From Microbacterium marinum (GTDB lineage Bacteria > Actinomycetota > Actinomycetes > Actinomycetales > Microbacteriaceae), in NCBI RefSeq assembly GCF_014204835.1, contig NZ_JACHMD010000001.1:1488001-1552000 (forward strand): a stretch of DNA of 64,000 nucleotides, written 5' to 3'. The position numbers and the translations under genes are program-made. Positions 30,296 through 38,337 of the stretch are shown in pieces. The notes below the pieces were generated by a model that did no database searches, had not been told where the DNA came from, and worked only from the letters and a program-made list of their open reading frames with translations. The first letter of the stretch is position 1. Each line of letters starts with the position of its first letter.

Positions 30296-30730
30296 ATGAG
30301 CCGCCCCGCCCTCTCCCGTCCCGTCCGCGTCGGTGCCGCCGCGGCATCCGTCGCCGGTCTCGTCCTCCTCGCCGGGTGCGGCGCCGAGACGGAGAGCCCG
30401 GACGCGGCCGCCGAGACCGTCGCCCCCGGAGCCGACTACGCCGACGGCACCTACACCGCCGACGGCTCGTACCAGACCCCCGAGTCGGTGGAGACGGTCA
30501 GCGTCACCCTGACCCTCGCGGACGGCGTCGTGACCGAGGTCGAGGTCACCGGAGACCCGCAGGCGCGGGAGAGCGAGCAGTATCAGGGGCTGTTCATCGG
30601 CGGCATCGCGGACGAGGTCGTCGGCAAGAGCCTCGACGACATCGAGGTCGACCGTGTCGCCGGCTCCTCTCTCACCAGCGGCGGCTTCAACGCCGCCGTT
30701 CAGGAGATCCGCACCGAAGCCGCGGGATGA
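30296..30730 (+). CDS. FMN-binding domain lipoprotein
   Basis: A 144-residue exported lipoprotein: signal peptide with lipobox LLAGC (Cys28), a short acidic linker, then one FMN_bind domain (about 48-140; YADGTYTADGSY start). The flavinylation site reads AGSSLTSGGF at 122-131, a variant of the usual (S/T)GA(S/T)xT, with Ser125 at the position of the FMN-linked Ser/Thr. FMN would be attached through a phosphoester by the neighbouring ApbE. The ATG at 30296 follows GAGGAG; an earlier in-frame ATG would disrupt the signal peptide. The stop overlaps apbE by 4 bp. It is likely an outward-facing one-electron carrier. Confidence 0.9.
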   Translation: MSRPALSRPVRVGAAAASVAGLVLLAGCGAETESPDAAAETVAPGADYADGTYTADGSYQTPESVETVSVTLTLADGVVTEVEVTGDPQARESEQYQGLFIGGIADEVVGKSLDDIEVDRVAGSSLTSGGFNAAVQEIRTEAAG

Positions 30731-31584
30731 GCGGCGCCCGCTGGCGGTTCGACGCCATCGGGACCCGGTGGAGGATCGACACCGATGCCCCGCTCGACGT
30801 CGAAACCCGGGCGGCCGTGACCGGGATCATCGAGACGTTCGACCGGGAGTGGTCGCGGTTCCGGTCGGATTCAGCCGTGACCGCGCTCGCCCGCGGCGAG
30901 ACGACGCCGGCACCTGCCGACACCGCCATGATGCTCGACGCATACGCGGAGCTCGATGCGGCCACCGGCGGCGCGGTGAACCCGCTCGTCGGTGACGCTC
31001 TCGCCCGGCGCGGCTATGACGCCACGATCTCCCTCGTCGACTCTGGCGCGGCCCCGGCTCCCACAGACTGGCGGGGGATCGTCCGGCACGAGGCCGGCAG
31101 CCTCCGCATCACCCCGCCGGCGATGCTCGACGTCGGCGCGCTCGGCAAGGGGCGCCTCGTCGATCTGGTGCACGGCGCACTCCTCACGCGGGTGAGCGGG
31201 GGCATCGTCATTGACGCCGGCGGCGACCTCGCCGTCTCCGGTCTCACGCAGCGGGTCGCGCTCGAGCACCCCTACGACACCACCCGAGCCATCGGGGTGT
31301 GGTCGGTGACGGATGCCGCGCTGTGCGCGTCCGCAGTCAATCGACGTGCCTGGGGCGCCGGCCTCCACCACGTGCTCGACGCCCGCACCGGCGCACCGGT
31401 GCGGCGGTATGCGGCGACGTGGGCGGTCGCCGCCGACGCGATGACAGCCGACGCCGTCGCCACCGCGCTGTTCTTCGACGGCGGTCCGGCCCTGGCGGCT
31501 GACTGGGGCGCAGAATGGGTGCGGATGCGCACCGACGGCTCCGTCGAGTGGTCCCCGAGAAGCGAAGCGGAGCTGTTCCTGTGA
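30727..31584 (+). CDS. apbE: FAD:protein FMN transferase (ApbE)
   Basis: Covalently attaches FMN from FAD to Ser/Thr of exported proteins. The 285-residue product shows the family order: FDAIGTRWRI at the start, FDREWSRFRSDSAV, the VGALGKGRLVD segment, HHVLDARTGAP (FAD/metal site) and ADAMTADAVATALFF. It has no signal peptide, unlike many lipoprotein ApbEs, so it may act in the cytoplasm or be exported another way. It overlaps both neighbours by 4 bp, and the upstream FMN_bind lipoprotein is its obvious substrate. Confidence 0.93.
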   Translation: MSGARWRFDAIGTRWRIDTDAPLDVETRAAVTGIIETFDREWSRFRSDSAVTALARGETTPAPADTAMMLDAYAELDAATGGAVNPLVGDALARRGYDATISLVDSGAAPAPTDWRGIVRHEAGSLRITPPAMLDVGALGKGRLVDLVHGALLTRVSGGIVIDAGGDLAVSGLTQRVALEHPYDTTRAIGVWSVTDAALCASAVNRRAWGAGLHHVLDARTGAPVRRYAATWAVAADAMTADAVATALFFDGGPALAADWGAEWVRMRTDGSVEWSPRSEAELFL

Positions 31585-33134
31585 TCTCCACCCTCACCGC
31601 GGTGTGGAACCGCGTCTTCGGCCTGCTGGGCCGGGTCTCCATGTACCGTCTCGTCCTGTTCGCCCTCGCGGCCCTCGCCGTCATCGCGTTCGGGCTCTCC
31701 TTCACGGGGCAGCTCGCGGCCGGGCCCGTGGAGCTGGTCGTCTCGCTCGCAGTGCTGGCGGTGTCCATCGTGCTGGTGGATGCCGTCGCGCAGCGACTGC
31801 TCGGACGGGCGTGGCGCATCGAGTCGGCGCTCATCACGGCGTTCATCCTCCTCTTCGTGCTGCGTCCGACGCTCGAGCCATGGGGGCTCGTCGGGATCGC
31901 GATCGGCGGAGCGGTGGCCTCGGCGTCGAAGTACGTGCTCGCGTGGCAGGGGCGCCACATCTTCAATCCCGCCGCGGTGGGCGCCACCGTGCTCACCCTG
32001 GTGAGCATCGCCGTGCCGGACCTCGGGTCGTCGTGGTGGTGGGTCGGATCGCCGCTGCTCGCGGGCCCCGTGGCCGTCCTCGGCCTCGTCGTCCTGCTCC
32101 GCACTGAAAAGGTCCGGGTGGTGGCGATCTTCCTGGTCGTGGCTATCGTCGTCGGCTTCCTCCGCACCGTCGTGCAGACCCAGTCGCTGGGACTGCCGCT
32201 CGACGTCGGTCTGACGTTCTCTCAGCTCCTGCTCCAGACGCCGTTCCTGTTCCTCGGAGCGTTCATGCTCTCGGAGCCGCTCACCCTTCCGCCGCGTCGC
32301 TGGCAGCAGGCGATCGTCGCGGTGGTCGTCGGCATCCTCGCGGGATGGCCGATCCCGCTCGGCGAGGTCACGCTCGGTCAAGAGCGCGCGCTCCTCATCG
32401 GCAATCTGGTCGCCTTCCTCTTCGCCATGCGCACCGCCGTCCGGCTGACGATCGTCGAGCGCACGGCCGTGACGCCCACCGTTCGTGAGCTCAGCTTCCG
32501 CGCCGAGCGCCCGGTGCGGTTCGCTCCCGGGCAGTACCTCGAGCTGGAGGTGCCGCACCCGCACCCCGACTCGCGGGGCACCCGGCGCGAGTTCAGCATC
32601 CTCTCCTCGCCCGCGGAGCTCCCGATCGTCCGGATCGCGATGCGCGAAGGCTCGCAGTCGAGCTACAAGAAGGCGCTCGCGCAGGTGGAGCCGGGCGATG
32701 CCCTCGCGATCACCGGCATCTGGGGTGACTTCGTGCTGCCGCGCAAGACCACGACGCCGATCCTCATGGTGGCGGCCGGCATCGGTGTCACGCCGTTCGT
32801 GTCACAGCTTCGCCACCTCCGCCTGGCGGAGGAGGGACGCGACGTCGTCTTCGTCTACGTGGCATCCGGGGCGGAGGAGCTCGCGTTCCGCGACGACCTG
32901 GAAGCCGCCGGCATCCCCGTGATCGTCATCACGCGTGAAGAGCCCGCGTCGCTGCCTGCGGGGTGGCGGTGGGCCGGCGGCGCGCGTCTGGATGCCGACG
33001 GGCTGCTCGCTCTCGTCCCCGACATCGCCGAGCGTCATGCGTACGTCTCGGGCCCTCCCGCGCTGATCGCGGCGCTGGCACCCGCTCTCGACCGCGCACG
33101 CGGGATCACGACCGACGCGTTCAGCGGCTACTGA
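31581..33134 (+). CDS. RnfD/NqrB-like membrane domain fused to ferredoxin-NAD(P)H reductase domain
   Basis: A 517-residue fusion. Residues about 15-295 contain eight or so transmembrane helices and the ASKYVLAWQGRHIFNPAAVGA segment typical of RnfD/NqrB-type electron carriers. Residues about 300-517 are a flavodoxin-reductase-type module with FAD motif RREFSILSSP (335-344) and nucleotide-binding AAGIGVTPFVSQ. The protein would pass electrons from NAD(P)H through the membrane to the FMN lipoprotein encoded upstream. GTG start at 31581 overlaps the apbE stop. The terminal electron acceptor is unknown. Confidence 0.9.
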   Translation: MISTLTAVWNRVFGLLGRVSMYRLVLFALAALAVIAFGLSFTGQLAAGPVELVVSLAVLAVSIVLVDAVAQRLLGRAWRIESALITAFILLFVLRPTLEPWGLVGIAIGGAVASASKYVLAWQGRHIFNPAAVGATVLTLVSIAVPDLGSSWWWVGSPLLAGPVAVLGLVVLLRTEKVRVVAIFLVVAIVVGFLRTVVQTQSLGLPLDVGLTFSQLLLQTPFLFLGAFMLSEPLTLPPRRWQQAIVAVVVGILAGWPIPLGEVTLGQERALLIGNLVAFLFAMRTAVRLTIVERTAVTPTVRELSFRAERPVRFAPGQYLELEVPHPHPDSRGTRREFSILSSPAELPIVRIAMREGSQSSYKKALAQVEPGDALAITGIWGDFVLPRKTTTPILMVAAGIGVTPFVSQLRHLRLAEEGRDVVFVYVASGAEELAFRDDLEAAGIPVIVITREEPASLPAGWRWAGGARLDADGLLALVPDIAERHAYVSGPPALIAALAPALDRARGITTDAFSGY

Positions 33135-33143
33135 CCCGCTGCG

Positions 33144-33166
33144 CCCCGCGGCCTTGGGGGCCGGGG
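33144..33166. terminator. Bidirectional terminator-like hairpin
   Basis: CCCCGCGGCC (33144-33153) and GGGGCCGGGG (about 33157-33166) are imperfect inverted repeats in the 39-bp gap between the convergent electron-transfer operon and the sensor kinase gene. No T-tract on either side. Confidence 0.45.
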
Positions 33167-33173
33167 ACCGGGT

Positions 33174-34646
33174 TCACTCCGCGGGGGAGTCGGGGCGGGC
33201 CGGGAGGCGGACCGAGAAGGTCGTGGATCCTGCCACCGAGTCGACGGTGATGGTGCCGCCGTGGCCGTCGACGATCGCCTTGGCGATGGAGAGACCGAGA
33301 CCCGTCCCGCCGGTCTGCCGCGCGCGCGACGTGTCCGCGCGGGAGAACCGCTCGAACAGGTCGTCCGCCACGGCGGCGTCGATGCCAGGTCCGTCGTCGT
33401 GGACGCGGAGCACGGCGGTGCCGTCCTCGACGGACACCCGGGTGGTGACGGTCGTGCCGGCGGGCGTGTGCACGCGAGCATTGGCGAGGAGGTTCGCCGC
33501 CACCTGGTGCAGGCGCGACGTGTCGCCCGCGACGATGACGGGCTCGTCGGGCACGTCGATGACCCAGGCGTGCTCTGGGCCTGCCGCCCGGGCGTCGGAG
33601 GCGGCCTCGATGGCCAGTCGGGTGAGGTCGACGGCGCCGTAGACGAGTTCCTTGCCCTCGTCGAGCCGCGCGAGCAGCAGCAGGTCCTCAACGAGCGCCG
33701 ACATCCGCAGCGACTGCGCCTGGATGCGCTCGAGTGACTCCCGGGTGGTCTCGGCGATGACGGGGGAGGGCGCGCCCGCGGCATCCTGTTGCCGGATGCC
33801 GCGCAGCGACAGTTCGCTGTATCCGCGGATGGATGCCAGGGGCGTGCGCAGCTCGTGGCTCGCGTCGGCGACGAACGCGCGCATCCGCTCCTCGTTACGC
33901 TGGCGTGCCGAGAGCGAGGAGTCGACGTGGTCGAGGAGGGTGTTGAGGGCGAGGCCCACACGTCCGATCTCGGTGTGGTCGTCGGTGTCCTCGTCGGGCA
34001 CGCGTTCGGAGATCGTGACGGCGCCCTCGGACATGGGGGTGGATGCCACGCGGGTCGCGGTGTCGGCGACGGAGCGCAGCGGCGCGAGACCGCTGCGGAT
34101 GATGAGGGCGATGACGGCGGCGAGGACGAGGAGACCGCCCGCGGTGAGGAGGGCGACGGTGGTCACCACTCGTGCCGTGATGGAGCTCACCTCGGAGGTC
34201 GACATCCCGACGATCATGAACAGGCCGCTGGGGTCGTTGGCGAACCGGAGGCGATATTCGCCGACGCCCTCGACGGTCTGCGTCACCCACCCCTTCGTGC
34301 TGAGCGAGCGCAGGAGGTCGGTGTCGACACCGAAAGAGGTCACCGTCCCGTCCTCGGTGATGTAGGCGCCCGAGGTGCCGACGAGGTTCCCGACGATCAG
34401 CAGCGTTCCCGGCTCGTTCGGCCCCTGGGACAGGATCTGCTGGGCCGTCGAGTTGGGGGAGAACTCCACGCGGTCGGCCGCACGGCTCACCTGCGAGTCG
34501 AGGTTGTCGCTGACGATGCCGCCGAGGAGGGCGCCGGTCGCGAGTCCCACGGAGATGAGGATCACCGAGACGAACGAGACCACGGCCGTGATCAAGCGCG
34601 CCTGGAGGCTCCAGCGATGCCGGCGACGCGTGGGGGAGGCAGTCAC
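33174..34646 (-). CDS. Two-component sensor histidine kinase
   Basis: A 490-residue membrane kinase. Transmembrane helices at about 18-44 and 158-184 flank a roughly 110-residue extracytoplasmic sensor. Then come HAMP (about 185-250), HisKA with His264 in DASHELRTPL, and HATPase_c with N box LLANARVHT, G1 HDDGPGID and G2 GGTGLGLSI. The GTG start at 34646 overlaps the response regulator stop by 4 bp. The signal is unknown, but the divergent FtsX-type ABC exporter suggests sensing of an envelope-active compound. Confidence 0.95.
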   Translation of the reverse strand: MTASPTRRRHRWSLQARLITAVVSFVSVILISVGLATGALLGGIVSDNLDSQVSRAADRVEFSPNSTAQQILSQGPNEPGTLLIVGNLVGTSGAYITEDGTVTSFGVDTDLLRSLSTKGWVTQTVEGVGEYRLRFANDPSGLFMIVGMSTSEVSSITARVVTTVALLTAGGLLVLAAVIALIIRSGLAPLRSVADTATRVASTPMSEGAVTISERVPDEDTDDHTEIGRVGLALNTLLDHVDSSLSARQRNEERMRAFVADASHELRTPLASIRGYSELSLRGIRQQDAAGAPSPVIAETTRESLERIQAQSLRMSALVEDLLLLARLDEGKELVYGAVDLTRLAIEAASDARAAGPEHAWVIDVPDEPVIVAGDTSRLHQVAANLLANARVHTPAGTTVTTRVSVEDGTAVLRVHDDGPGIDAAVADDLFERFSRADTSRARQTGGTGLGLSIAKAIVDGHGGTITVDSVAGSTTFSVRLPARPDSPAE

Positions 34647-35365
34647 TGCGGCGCTTTGATCATGTAGCCCACGCCGCGGACGGTGTGGATGAGCGGCTCC
34701 TTCCCGGCGTCGATCTTCTTGCGCAGATAGGAGATGTAGAGCTCCACGACGCTGGAGCGGCCGCCGAAGTCGTAGTTCCAGACGCGGTCGAGGATCTGGG
34801 CCTTCGAGAGCACCCGACGCTGGTTGCGCATGAGGTAGCGGAGGAGCTCGAACTCCGTCGCCGTCAGCTCGATCTCGCCGCCGCGGATGACCTCGTGCGA
34901 GTCCTCGTTCAGGGTCAGGTCGCCGACGCGCAGGATGGGGTCCGCCGTGCCGGCGGACGCGCCCGCCCGCCGCATGAGTCCTCGAAGACGTGCGACGACC
35001 TCCTCGAGGCTGAACGGCTTCGTGACGTAGTCGTCGCCCCCGGCGGTGAGGCCCGCGACACGGTCGGCGACGGCGTCCTTCGCGGTGAGGAACAGCACCG
35101 GCACGTCGTCGCCGCTCTGACGCAGCCGCTGCAGCACGGCCATGCCGTCGAGGTCGGGCATCATGATGTCGAGCACCATCGCGTCGGGGGTGAATTCCCG
35201 CGCGGCGGCCAGGGCGTCGAAGCCGGACGACGCCGTCCGCACGTCCCAGCCCTCCATCCGCAGAGCCATCGACAGGAGGTCGGTGAGCATCTGCTCGTCG
35301 TCGACGACGAGGACGCGCAGCGGCGTCCCGTCGGGTCGTTGCAGGGCGGGCGCGGGGGTGGTCAT
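34643..35365 (-). CDS. OmpR-family response regulator
   Basis: A 240-residue regulator. The receiver domain (about 17-130) has the acidic pair DDE, phosphoacceptor Asp66 in MVLDIMMPDLDG, switch Thr in FLTAKD and Lys in TKPF. The C-terminal winged helix (about 145-238) contains LTATEFELLRYLMRNQRRVLS and the recognition segment SSVVELYISYLRKKID. It starts with ATG at 35365, 6 nt after an AACAAT box on the minus strand. Tandem CTATGG half-sites upstream look like its own operator. Transcribed first in a two-gene operon with the kinase. Confidence 0.95.
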   Translation of the reverse strand: MTTPAPALQRPDGTPLRVLVVDDEQMLTDLLSMALRMEGWDVRTASSGFDALAAAREFTPDAMVLDIMMPDLDGMAVLQRLRQSGDDVPVLFLTAKDAVADRVAGLTAGGDDYVTKPFSLEEVVARLRGLMRRAGASAGTADPILRVGDLTLNEDSHEVIRGGEIELTATEFELLRYLMRNQRRVLSKAQILDRVWNYDFGGRSSVVELYISYLRKKIDAGKEPLIHTVRGVGYMIKAPQ

Positions 35366-35371
35366 GACCCC

Positions 35372-35459
35372 ATTGTTCTGCCTTCCCTATGGAGAAGCTA
35401 TGGCACCACCTCTGCGTTTGCTATGAGCAACGCACGGTGGATGCGGCGGTCCTCATAGC
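35372..35459. promoter_or_regulatory. Regulator promoter and tandem CTATG operator sites
   Basis: On the minus strand AACAAT (35377-35372) stands 6 nt before the regulator ATG. CTATGG occurs at 35387 and again at 35398, an 11-bp period typical of OmpR-family direct-repeat sites. GCTATGAG (35420-35427) and its exact reverse complement CTCATAGC (35452-35459) lie farther toward the ABC genes. Confidence 0.55.
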
Positions 35460-35501
35460 GTTCCCCTCAGTTCGCCAGGGGAGGGCCATCGAGAGCGTTC
35501 C

Positions 35502-35507
35502 TAGCGT
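35502..35507 (+). promoter_or_regulatory. -10 box of the ABC exporter operon
   Basis: TAGCGT with a predicted start near 35514, a leader of about 33 nt and a strong AAGGAG site at 35536-35541 before the ATG at 35547. It lies about 43 bp from the nearest CTATG-type site. Confidence 0.5.
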
Positions 35508-35546
35508 CGTGTCCCGTGGCGCAGTGGGCGCCGAGAAGGAGATCCG

Positions 35547-37034
35547 ATGTACCTGACCTATCCGCGCCGCGAGCTGTCCGGGCGCAAGAAGCAGACGATG
35601 ATCGTGGCGGCAGGCCTCGCGCTCGCCATCGCGCTGGTGATCGTCGTCAACGCGCTGTCCGCAGGCGTGCGCGATGCGCAGGAGGCAGCCCTCGCCTCCG
35701 TGTACGGCGTCGGGACCGACCTCACCGTGACCGGCGCCGAGGCCGAGCCGGGGCAGGGCGGAGGCCCGAGCTTCCAGTTCGACGAAGACGGTGCGGAGAC
35801 GGATGAGGACGGTGCGACGAACCTGAGTCAGTCGCGACTCATGACCGACTTCCGCCGGGGAACCCTCGAGGGCTCGACCGTGTCGTCGGTGGCGGCGCTC
35901 GACGACGTCGCCGCCGCCGTGGGAGCCCTGAGCCTCACCAACACGACGTTCGACGGCGAACTCCCGCAGGCACCCACCCAGGACGACGCCACCGACACCG
36001 GAGCCTCGGACGACGCCGCCGCGGGCGACCGACCGGCACCCGGCGGCGGCGGGTTCGGGGGCGGATCGTTCGACGTCGACTCGTTCACCGTCCTCGGGAT
36101 CTCCACCGACGTCGCAGGCGTCGGCCCGCTCTCCGCTGTCGAGGTGACGGACGGTCGCGCCCTCGCCGCCGCCGACGCGGGCGCCGAGGTCGCCGTGGTC
36201 GATGCGACCTACGCGGCATCCGAGGAGATCGCCGTCGGCGACACCATCGACGTCGGCGGGACGGACATCGAGGTCGTCGGCATCGTCGCCTCCACCTCCG
36301 CAGATGCCGACACCGCCGCGAACGTGTACCTGCCGCTCGAGACCGCACAGGAGATCTCGGGTGCCGGCGACGTCGTGTCCACCGTCTACGTGCAGGCCAC
36401 CTCGGCCGCCACCATCTCCGCGCTGCAGACCGAGCTTGAGGATGCCGTGCCCGATTCGACGGTGAGCTCGCAGTCCGACCTCGCCTCGTCGGTGTCGTCG
36501 TCGCTCTCCAGCGCGGGCGCCCTCATCGCGGGGCTCGGCACCTGGCTCTCGGTGATCCTCCTCGCTGTCGCGGTCGTCCTCGCCGTGCTCTTCACGATCT
36601 CGGGAGTCTCCCGCCGCACGAGGGAGATCGGAACCCTGAAGGCCATCGGATGGTCGGACCGGCGCGTGGTCGGGCAGATCGCGGGCGAGTCGGTCGTGCA
36701 GGCGGCCATCGGCGGCGTCGTGGGCATCGTCATCGGACTGGTCGCGGTCGTCTCGATCAACCTGATCTCGCCGACGGTCAGCCTCGCGGCCGAGTCGACG
36801 GGCGCGTCGGGTGGCGGACCGGGTGGGATGGACCGCATGGGTGGCATGGGGCCCGGGGGAGCGGATGCCGCAGCGGCCACCGTGAGCGAGATCACCCTCA
36901 GCGCGCCGCTGGCTCCGACCATCGTCCTGCTGGCCCTCGGCCTCGCCCTCGTGGGCGGACTGGTCGCCGGCGTCGTCGGCGGGTGGCGCGCCTCGTGGCT
37001 CCGTCCGGCCGAAGCGCTGCGGGCACTGGCATGA
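35547..37034 (+). CDS. FtsX/MacB-type ABC transporter permease
   Basis: A 495-residue permease with one N-terminal transmembrane helix (about 16-40), a large extracytoplasmic MacB-like periplasmic-core domain (about 45-325) that contains acidic and Gly-rich low-complexity stretches (a run near residues 155-175 with many Gly), and three C-terminal helices of the FtsX domain including SRRTREIGTLKAIGW. This is the layout of MacB/LolCE-type exporters that act on antimicrobials or envelope lipids. The Gly/Met-rich loop GGPGGMDRMGGMGPGG between the last helices is unusual. The gene pairs with the ATPase gene 65 bp downstream. Confidence 0.92.
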   Translation: MYLTYPRRELSGRKKQTMIVAAGLALAIALVIVVNALSAGVRDAQEAALASVYGVGTDLTVTGAEAEPGQGGGPSFQFDEDGAETDEDGATNLSQSRLMTDFRRGTLEGSTVSSVAALDDVAAAVGALSLTNTTFDGELPQAPTQDDATDTGASDDAAAGDRPAPGGGGFGGGSFDVDSFTVLGISTDVAGVGPLSAVEVTDGRALAAADAGAEVAVVDATYAASEEIAVGDTIDVGGTDIEVVGIVASTSADADTAANVYLPLETAQEISGAGDVVSTVYVQATSAATISALQTELEDAVPDSTVSSQSDLASSVSSSLSSAGALIAGLGTWLSVILLAVAVVLAVLFTISGVSRRTREIGTLKAIGWSDRRVVGQIAGESVVQAAIGGVVGIVIGLVAVVSINLISPTVSLAAESTGASGGGPGGMDRMGGMGPGGADAAAATVSEITLSAPLAPTIVLLALGLALVGGLVAGVVGGWRASWLRPAEALRALA

Positions 37035-37099
37035 GCGCGGCATCCGACCCCACCCCGTACACCGATCGTCAACCCGACGTCTCATCCGAAGGAGCACCC

Positions 37100-37819
37100 A
37101 TGAGCGACACGCTCACGACCGAGCAGGCCGCGACGACCACCTCCGTCGCCTACCGCCTGACCGGCATCACGAAGGACTACACGCGCGGCGGTCGCCGCGT
37201 GCGCGCGCTCGACGGCGTCGACCTCGAGATCGCGCAAGGTGAGTTCGTCACCATCCAGGGACCGACAGGCGGCGGCAAGTCCACGCTGCTCCAGCTGCTG
37301 GGGGCGCTCGATCAGCCGACGACGGGCAGCGTCGTCCTGGGCGAGACCGACCTCGCGGCGGCCTCGCCCGCAGCGCTCGGCCGGGTGCGCGCCCGCGACA
37401 TCGGCTTCGTCTTCCAGGGGTTCAACCTCATTCCGACGCTCACCGCCGCCGAGAACGTGGAGATGGGGCTGGAGCCCCTGGGGCTCCCACGTGCCGAGCG
37501 CGCCGCCCGGGCGGCGGACGCACTGGAGCGGGTGGGGCTGGCCGAGCGCGCCGACCACCGCCCCGGGGAGCTGTCCGGCGGTCAGCAGCAGCGCGTCGCC
37601 ATCGCCCGCGCCATCGCGAAGCGGCCGCGTGTGCTGCTGGCGGACGAGCCGACCGGCAACCTCGACGAGTCGATGCGCGACGAGATCCTGCGGGTTCTCG
37701 AGGATCTGCACGCCGAGGGGCTGACGCTCATCGTCGTGACGCACGACTCCGCCGTGGCCGCGCGAGCGGGCAGGCGGCTGCGGCTCGCGAAGGGGACGGT
37801 CACCGTCTCCACCCGCTGA
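37100..37819 (+). CDS. ABC transporter ATP-binding protein (MacB/LolD type)
   Basis: A 239-residue ATPase: Walker A GPTGGGKST, Q-loop FVFQGFNLIPTLTAAENV, signature LSGGQQQRVAIARAI, Walker B VLLADEPTGNLD and H-loop VTHD. The LIPTLTAAENV and DEPTGNLD wording is typical of the LolD/MacB/FtsE group that partners FtsX-type permeases. The ATG at 37100 has AAGGAG at 37089-37094. With the adjacent permease and the divergent two-component system this looks like a drug- or peptide-responsive export module. Confidence 0.94.
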   Translation: MSDTLTTEQAATTTSVAYRLTGITKDYTRGGRRVRALDGVDLEIAQGEFVTIQGPTGGGKSTLLQLLGALDQPTTGSVVLGETDLAAASPAALGRVRARDIGFVFQGFNLIPTLTAAENVEMGLEPLGLPRAERAARAADALERVGLAERADHRPGELSGGQQQRVAIARAIAKRPRVLLADEPTGNLDESMRDEILRVLEDLHAEGLTLIVVTHDSAVAARAGRRLRLAKGTVTVSTR

Positions 37820-37825
37820 TGAGCC

Positions 37826-37860
37826 GGGGTCGGCGTCCGAGGTCAGCGGGCGCCGATCCC
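37826..37860. terminator. Bidirectional terminator-like hairpin
   Basis: GGGGTCGGCG (37826-37835) and CGCCGATCCC (37851-37860) pair with one mismatch in the 45-bp gap between the convergent ABC ATPase and VanZ-like genes. Confidence 0.55.
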
Positions 37861-37864
37861 GCCG

Positions 37865-38293
37865 TCACGCCGTGCGCGGGCGGCGCGGCGAGGGCGGGGA
37901 GAGCAGGAAGGCGAGCAGAAGCATGAGGCACATGCCGATCACGGAGCCCAGCGTGTTCGCGATGACGTCGCGCACGTCCGAGACGCGTGTATCGATGAAC
38001 ACCGCCTGCAGCACCTCGATGCCGATGCTCGCGACCGCGCCGATGATGGGCGCCGCCCACCAGCCGCGGACGCCGAACCACAGCACCGCGATCACCCCGA
38101 GGGGCACGAACATGGCGACATTCGCCCCGAACTCGACGCGCTCGAACGTGATCCATGCGGTCGCCGACCGCTCCGAGAACCAGTCGAGCAGACGTTCCAG
38201 ACCCGACGCGATGTCGGCGCCGTAGGGAGCGGCGCGCAGCGTCATCCACCCCACAGCCCACGCGTACAGCGCGGTCAGGATCGCCAGGACCAC
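37865..38293 (-). CDS. VanZ-like membrane protein
   Basis: About 142 residues with four transmembrane helices. The VanZ-family pattern is visible: GANVAMFVPLGV after the first helix, EVLQAVFIDTR and the late DVRDVIANTLGSVIG. Family members, named after the teicoplanin-resistance protein VanZ, are common in actinobacteria and mostly uncharacterised. The start is uncertain: GTG at 38293 gives a compact protein whose first residues are already hydrophobic, while an in-frame GTG farther upstream would overlap the gnd end. It lies downstream of gnd on the same strand. Confidence 0.8.
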   Translation of the reverse strand: MVLAILTALYAWAVGWMTLRAAPYGADIASGLERLLDWFSERSATAWITFERVEFGANVAMFVPLGVIAVLWFGVRGWWAAPIIGAVASIGIEVLQAVFIDTRVSDVRDVIANTLGSVIGMCLMLLLAFLLSPPSPRRPRTA

Positions 38294-38337
38294 CCGCGCC
38301 GCGGCGCGGTGGACCCGGAGGGCGGTGTCGTCCCCGC

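Noticed and set aside
30296..33134. The flavin operon as a complete Rnf or Nqr complex
   Set aside because: Only one RnfD/NqrB-like domain and one FMN_bind protein are present; RnfB/C/A/E/G or NqrA/D/E/F homologues are missing.
33174..37819. Kinase, regulator and ABC genes as a bacteriocin synthesis cluster
   Set aside because: No precursor peptide or modification enzyme nearby; a resistance or export module explains the genes.
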